From the NCBI GenBank assembly GCA_002352215.1, contig DEIB01000020.1, positions 14,227 through 21,801 of the forward strand: a stretch of 7,575 bases of DNA. Reading direction: 5' to 3'. This DNA comes from Chthonomonas sp. UBA2785 (GTDB lineage: Bacteria > Armatimonadota > Fimbriimonadia > Fimbriimonadales > Fimbriimonadaceae). Below, one piece after another: positions 5,383-7,575 of the stretch (the stretch's first letter is position 1; every line of letters starts with the position of its first letter). Made by a program: the position numbers and the translations under genes. Under the pieces are notes generated by a model, which did no database searches, was not told the DNA's origin, and saw nothing but the letters and a program-made list of their open reading frames with translations.

Positions 5383-6246
5383 TCAGCGCGCGCGGCGGCG
5401 GCGCGCCAGAGCGGCCAGGCCACCGGCCAGGGCCAGCATGCTGAACGGCTCGGGCACGGCTTCGAAGTTGGCCGTGTAAGCCGGGCTGCCCACAAACTGG
5501 TAACCGAAGTTATCCACGGCGCCCACAAACGGACCCCAGCCACTGCCCACGCCCATGCTGAAGCCCAGCACGGCGGAATTGGCGCTGAGATTGCTGGCGG
5601 TGGAGCCCACGGTGAAGCCGTTGATCCAATCCGAGAGCGTGCGGTTGAAGCCGCCGAACTCGTTGCCCAGGCCAAAGCCGAAGTTCCACACGTTGGTGGT
5701 GGCGGTGATGCCGCCCGGCGTCCAGGTGTTCACGCCCACGGTGCCGCCGTTGTAGACGGTTTCGTAGACCAGGCCGCCCCGGTCGCTGGTGGTGGCCAGG
5801 TTGCCATCCGCATCAATCAGAATGCGCAGGGCCGGGTGCTGCACGCCGCTATTGGTGCTGGCGCTATCGCGGTACCACTCGTAGGAGACGCTGCTGAGGT
5901 TGCCCAGCGTGCCCAGGGTGCCATTGGCAAAGAAGTTGCCGCCCACATTGACGCCGCCGGCTAGGAACTCGATGTCCGCCTTGCTGCTGGCGCCACCGGG
6001 GCCGAGGGTCGTCTGCATCAGGGCCGAGCCGTTGCCGCTGCGGGCATAGGTGGTGTTGATGCCCACCACGCCGCTGTTGCGGGTGTTGTTGTAATACCAA
6101 CCACTAGCACCCACCGCTTGGCCCTGGTTGGAGCCGCCGGCATTGGTGAAGCTATCGCCCGGGAGGGCGTTATTGGAGTAAACGATTTGCGCCGAAGCCA
6201 CGGCTGAAATCAGCGTGGCCAGGCCAATCAACGCGAACTTATTCAT
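5383..6246 (-). CDS. PEP-CTERM sorting-domain surface protein
   Basis: The protein has 287 residues from ATG 6246, chosen because GGAAAGGA lies 6 bases upstream and the protein then begins directly with a signal peptide (MNKFALIGLATLISAVASA, cleavage before Gln20). The body is rich in Gly, Asn, Ser and Thr with alternating hydrophobic strands, as in secreted beta-sandwich proteins, and has no catalytic motif. The C-terminus is a classic PEP-CTERM tag: Val-Pro-Glu-Pro at 264-267, a hydrophobic segment and an arginine cluster (ARRRRAR). In this family the tag is recognised by exosortase, which cleaves the protein and links it to the cell surface or exopolysaccharide. No exosortase gene lies in the window; these targets are usually scattered around the genome. 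It is followed by a terminator-like hairpin. The exact role is unknown; surface or biofilm matrix function is inferred from the tag. Confidence 0.9.
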   Translation of the reverse strand: MNKFALIGLATLISAVASAQIVYSNNALPGDSFTNAGGSNQGQAVGASGWYYNNTRNSGVVGINTTYARSGNGSALMQTTLGPGGASSKADIEFLAGGVNVGGNFFANGTLGTLGNLSSVSYEWYRDSASTNSGVQHPALRILIDADGNLATTSDRGGLVYETVYNGGTVGVNTWTPGGITATTNVWNFGFGLGNEFGGFNRTLSDWINGFTVGSTASNLSANSAVLGFSMGVGSGWGPFVGAVDNFGYQFVGSPAYTANFEAVPEPFSMLALAGGLAALARRRRAR

Positions 6247-6252
6247 ATCTTG

Positions 6253-6260
6253 TCCTTTCC
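6253..6260 (-). promoter_or_regulatory. Shine-Dalgarno sequence GGAAAGGA deciding the PEP-CTERM start
   Basis: GGAAAGGA on the minus strand is 6 bases from ATG 6246. It rules in favour of this start over an in-frame TTG at 6288, which would put 14 charged or polar residues before the signal peptide. Confidence 0.75.
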
Positions 6261-6505
6261 TTGGGTGAGTTCCTTTGGAGGGGAACAAAGCAGGGCAACA
6301 GAGTAAGCCCTCTCCCGGCAGAGAGGTTAGCCAACCCTGGGGGTGCGGGAGGCTAGCAGAATTGCGTGATTGAACCTAAAACCGCACGAATAGTTAGGGG
6401 GGTCTCTTGTTCCTTAGCGGTTAGAAATAGGCCAAAAGTTTGGGGGTGGTTGCGGCGGCAAGGAGATGGGGGCTTGGCTGATTTTCTTGGGTTTATTGAG
6501 ATTTT

Positions 6506-6579
6506 ATCGTGCATCACTTGGGGCGTCGGCCTTCACGCCGGGCGTAGAGGGCGGCGCGGTCACGTTGTGTACGCACGAT
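6506..6579. repeat. GC-rich segment bounded by inverted repeats ATCGTGC / GCACGAT
   Basis: A 7-base perfect inverted repeat (6506-6512 and 6573-6579) encloses about 60 bases that are much richer in G+C than the flanks, with an inner 5-base-pair hairpin GGCGT/ACGCC (6522-6526 with 6535-6539). It begins 3 bases after the mrr stop codon in the direction of mrr transcription. There is no T tract in the right place for a standard intrinsic terminator on either strand. Confidence 0.4.
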
Positions 6580-6581
6580 CT

Positions 6582-7499
6582 CTAGTCATCAGCGAAGTAG
6601 TCAGAATCGATCCGCTTGAGCGTGATCGGACGCTCTGGAGCGACTCCCAAGTCATGGTCAATAAGCAGCAAAGCTAGTCTCGCTCCATCAATGAGCGACA
6701 ACTTTAAATGAGGTGCGCTGGAAGCAATCTTCTTCGCAGAATCCGAGAACGTCGATGTGGTAATCATAACGCCCTTGTTTGCTCCTCTCGTAGTTAGCGC
6801 CCCAATGAAGCTGTTGATTTCGGCAGTTCCTACCGAACCTTGCCAGCGCTTTGCTTGAAGGTAGATGTTGTCGAGTCCCAAGTGGTCTTGGCGAATGATT
6901 CCATCGATGCCACCGTCACCGCTCTTCCCAACAACTTGTCCTGCGTCTTCACCACTGCCTCCGTAACCCATCTTGAGCATCAAGTCCACGATGATGCGTT
7001 CAAATCGCGCCGGGTGAGTCGAAAGAAGCCGCTCTAAGACGTCGGCTGCAAGTGCCGAACGCAGTTCGTTGTATGCTTGTTCAATTCGTTCTTGTGGAGT
7101 TTCAATTGGCTCCAAAGAGGGTTGATCATCGACCTTACCCTTCTGCTTAGATTGCTTACCCTTATAAAACGAAACAAACTCAGGAAAGATAAGAAGATCC
7201 TTTGGCTTTATGACAGATGGGGCTTTGCGGAAGTAATCCTTGCCGCGTTCCGTTGGTGAGTTTTTACCTCGTCCAACAGTTTCAATGAGCTTTGCACCTC
7301 GTAGGTAGGTCAGTGCCCAAAACATTCTGTCTTCAATACGCGGCTTACCTGAACCAGGAATAACGTCGTTGAAGTCAGCTTCTGTCAAGCCCAGGCGCGT
7401 CATTACTTGTTCAAGGTGAACTCTCCAGTGCTCGCCTGGCTTTGCGATAACGGCTTCCAATGCCGGGCGGATAAAGTAATAGAACTCCGGGGCTGCCAC
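6582..7499 (-). CDS. mrr: Mrr-type (type IV) restriction endonuclease
   Basis: The protein has 305 residues, practically the length of Escherichia coli Mrr (about 304), and aligns from end to end as I recall that protein. Residues 1-92 are the winged-helix Mrr N-terminal DNA-binding domain; residues 134-285 are the Mrr catalytic domain. The PD-(D/E)xK nuclease core is visible: Glu167 in ARFE, Asp199 in GDGGIDG, and Gln215-Ala-Lys217 in YLQAKRW. The motifs LGYGG/MGYGG, GVMITTS and the closing DSDYF also match the family. Mrr cuts DNA carrying foreign methylation and acts alone in the cytoplasm, without a partner methyltransferase; none is seen here. The start is GTG 7499, which places VAAPEFYYFI opposite MTVPTYDKFI of E. 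coli Mrr. The only purine-rich site (GAGG, 7517-7514) is 14 bases away, so initiation may be weak. Composition is visibly less G+C-rich than the neighbouring genes, as expected for a mobile defence gene. Confidence 0.95.
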   Translation of the reverse strand: MAAPEFYYFIRPALEAVIAKPGEHWRVHLEQVMTRLGLTEADFNDVIPGSGKPRIEDRMFWALTYLRGAKLIETVGRGKNSPTERGKDYFRKAPSVIKPKDLLIFPEFVSFYKGKQSKQKGKVDDQPSLEPIETPQERIEQAYNELRSALAADVLERLLSTHPARFERIIVDLMLKMGYGGSGEDAGQVVGKSGDGGIDGIIRQDHLGLDNIYLQAKRWQGSVGTAEINSFIGALTTRGANKGVMITTSTFSDSAKKIASSAPHLKLSLIDGARLALLLIDHDLGVAPERPITLKRIDSDYFADD

Positions 7500-7527
7500 G
7501 AGATTTGAATGTACCTCGGTGAAGTAA

Positions 7528-7542
7528 GCAGCGTGTTGCTGC
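7528..7542. repeat. Small inverted repeat GCAGC-GTGTT-GCTGC upstream of mrr
   Basis: A 5-base-pair inverted repeat with a 5-base loop lies about 30-45 bases before the mrr start codon. It may be a small operator or leader hairpin. The rest of the right edge (7543-7575) shows nothing recognisable. Confidence 0.35.
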
Positions 7543-7575
7543 GCCTAATCCAGCGTCGGCCCAGTCTAGACCCCC

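Larger units (their letters stand above)
6247..6581. other. Gene-free stretch between the PEP-CTERM and mrr genes
   Basis: No convincing gene is present. The part next to the PEP-CTERM gene is its 5' leader and presumably holds its promoter, although no clear -10/-35 pair is visible. It contains a 6-base-pair hairpin (6309-6314 with 6321-6326). The middle (about 6370-6505) is unstructured and of mixed composition. The part next to mrr is a G+C-rich segment bounded by inverted 7-base repeats (6506-6512 and 6573-6579). A plus-strand open frame of 103 codons from 6366 starts with GTG, runs into the antisense of mrr and shows no recognisable protein, so it is not called. Confidence 0.5.

Noticed and set aside
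4614..5444. Plus-strand open frame of 276 codons
   Set aside because: It is antisense to the BSP-type metallopeptidase gene and its upstream region; the minus strand carries the HExxH and GWLTEG motifs.
5262..5675. N-terminal extension of the metallopeptidase frame to 5675
   Set aside because: The extension overlaps the PEP-CTERM gene, is rich in Ala/Pro/Trp/Ser without structure, and would place the obvious signal peptide in the middle of the protein.
6247..6288. TTG start at 6288 for the PEP-CTERM protein
   Set aside because: It adds 14 polar residues before a complete signal peptide, while ATG 6246 has a well-spaced GGAAAGGA site.
6300..6345. Sigma-54 (-24/-12) promoter upstream of the PEP-CTERM gene, as known for some PEP-CTERM regulons
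   Set aside because: TGGC and a downstream TGC are present on the minus strand, but the GG-to-GC spacing is 11 instead of the required 10 bases, and the TTGCA element is incomplete.
6506..6579. Integron attC site
   Set aside because: The segment has inverted ends of suitable length but lacks the GTTRRRY / RYYYAAC core sites, and no integron integrase is present in the window.
6366..6677. Plus-strand open frame of 103 codons
   Set aside because: GTG start without ribosome-binding site, no recognisable protein, and its last third is antisense to the end of mrr.

Overview
The window looks like a piece of chromosome from a GC-rich, Gram-negative-type bacterium with a large secretome. Five of the genes begin with a clear short signal peptide or lipoprotein signal, and a sixth begins with a possible one. 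One protein ends in a PEP-CTERM/exosortase sorting tag. The left-hand genes resemble the PA14-plus-propeller proteins common in Planctomycetota, Verrucomicrobiota, Bacteroidota and Armatimonadota. The very short signal peptides ending in SAQ or PAQ would suit an armatimonadote (Fimbriimonas-like). That placement is a guess, since no marker gene is present.

Left block (1-2824, minus strand): a two-gene operon whose second gene runs off the left edge. The upstream gene (2824-1946) is a possibly exported beta-rich protein. It overlaps by 4 bases (ATGA) the gene for a secreted PA14 plus beta-propeller protein (1949 to the edge). In many other bacteria regions like these seem to be joined in one long polypeptide.

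Middle block (2870-4511, plus strand): a tandem array of small paralogous lipoprotein genes, three apparently intact (3001-3426, 3532-3942, 4113-4511) and one 5' remnant (2893-2940). The second and third intact genes are preceded by a recurring segment that can be read as a peptide containing LGRRSTTVY. Its stop codon lies exactly 10 bases before the lipoprotein ATG both times. A roughly 70-base near-identical direct repeat links the remnant to the second gene. This array is the most unusual part of the window and I do not recognise the family.

Right block (4518-7499, minus strand): a secreted zinc metallopeptidase-like protein of the basic secretory protein type, convergent with the lipoprotein array; a PEP-CTERM surface protein followed by a hairpin terminator; a gene-free stretch of about 335 bases; and an Mrr-type (type IV) restriction endonuclease with base composition visibly poorer in G+C than the genes around it.

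Most long open frames opposite the real genes are GC-rich shadows and were left out.
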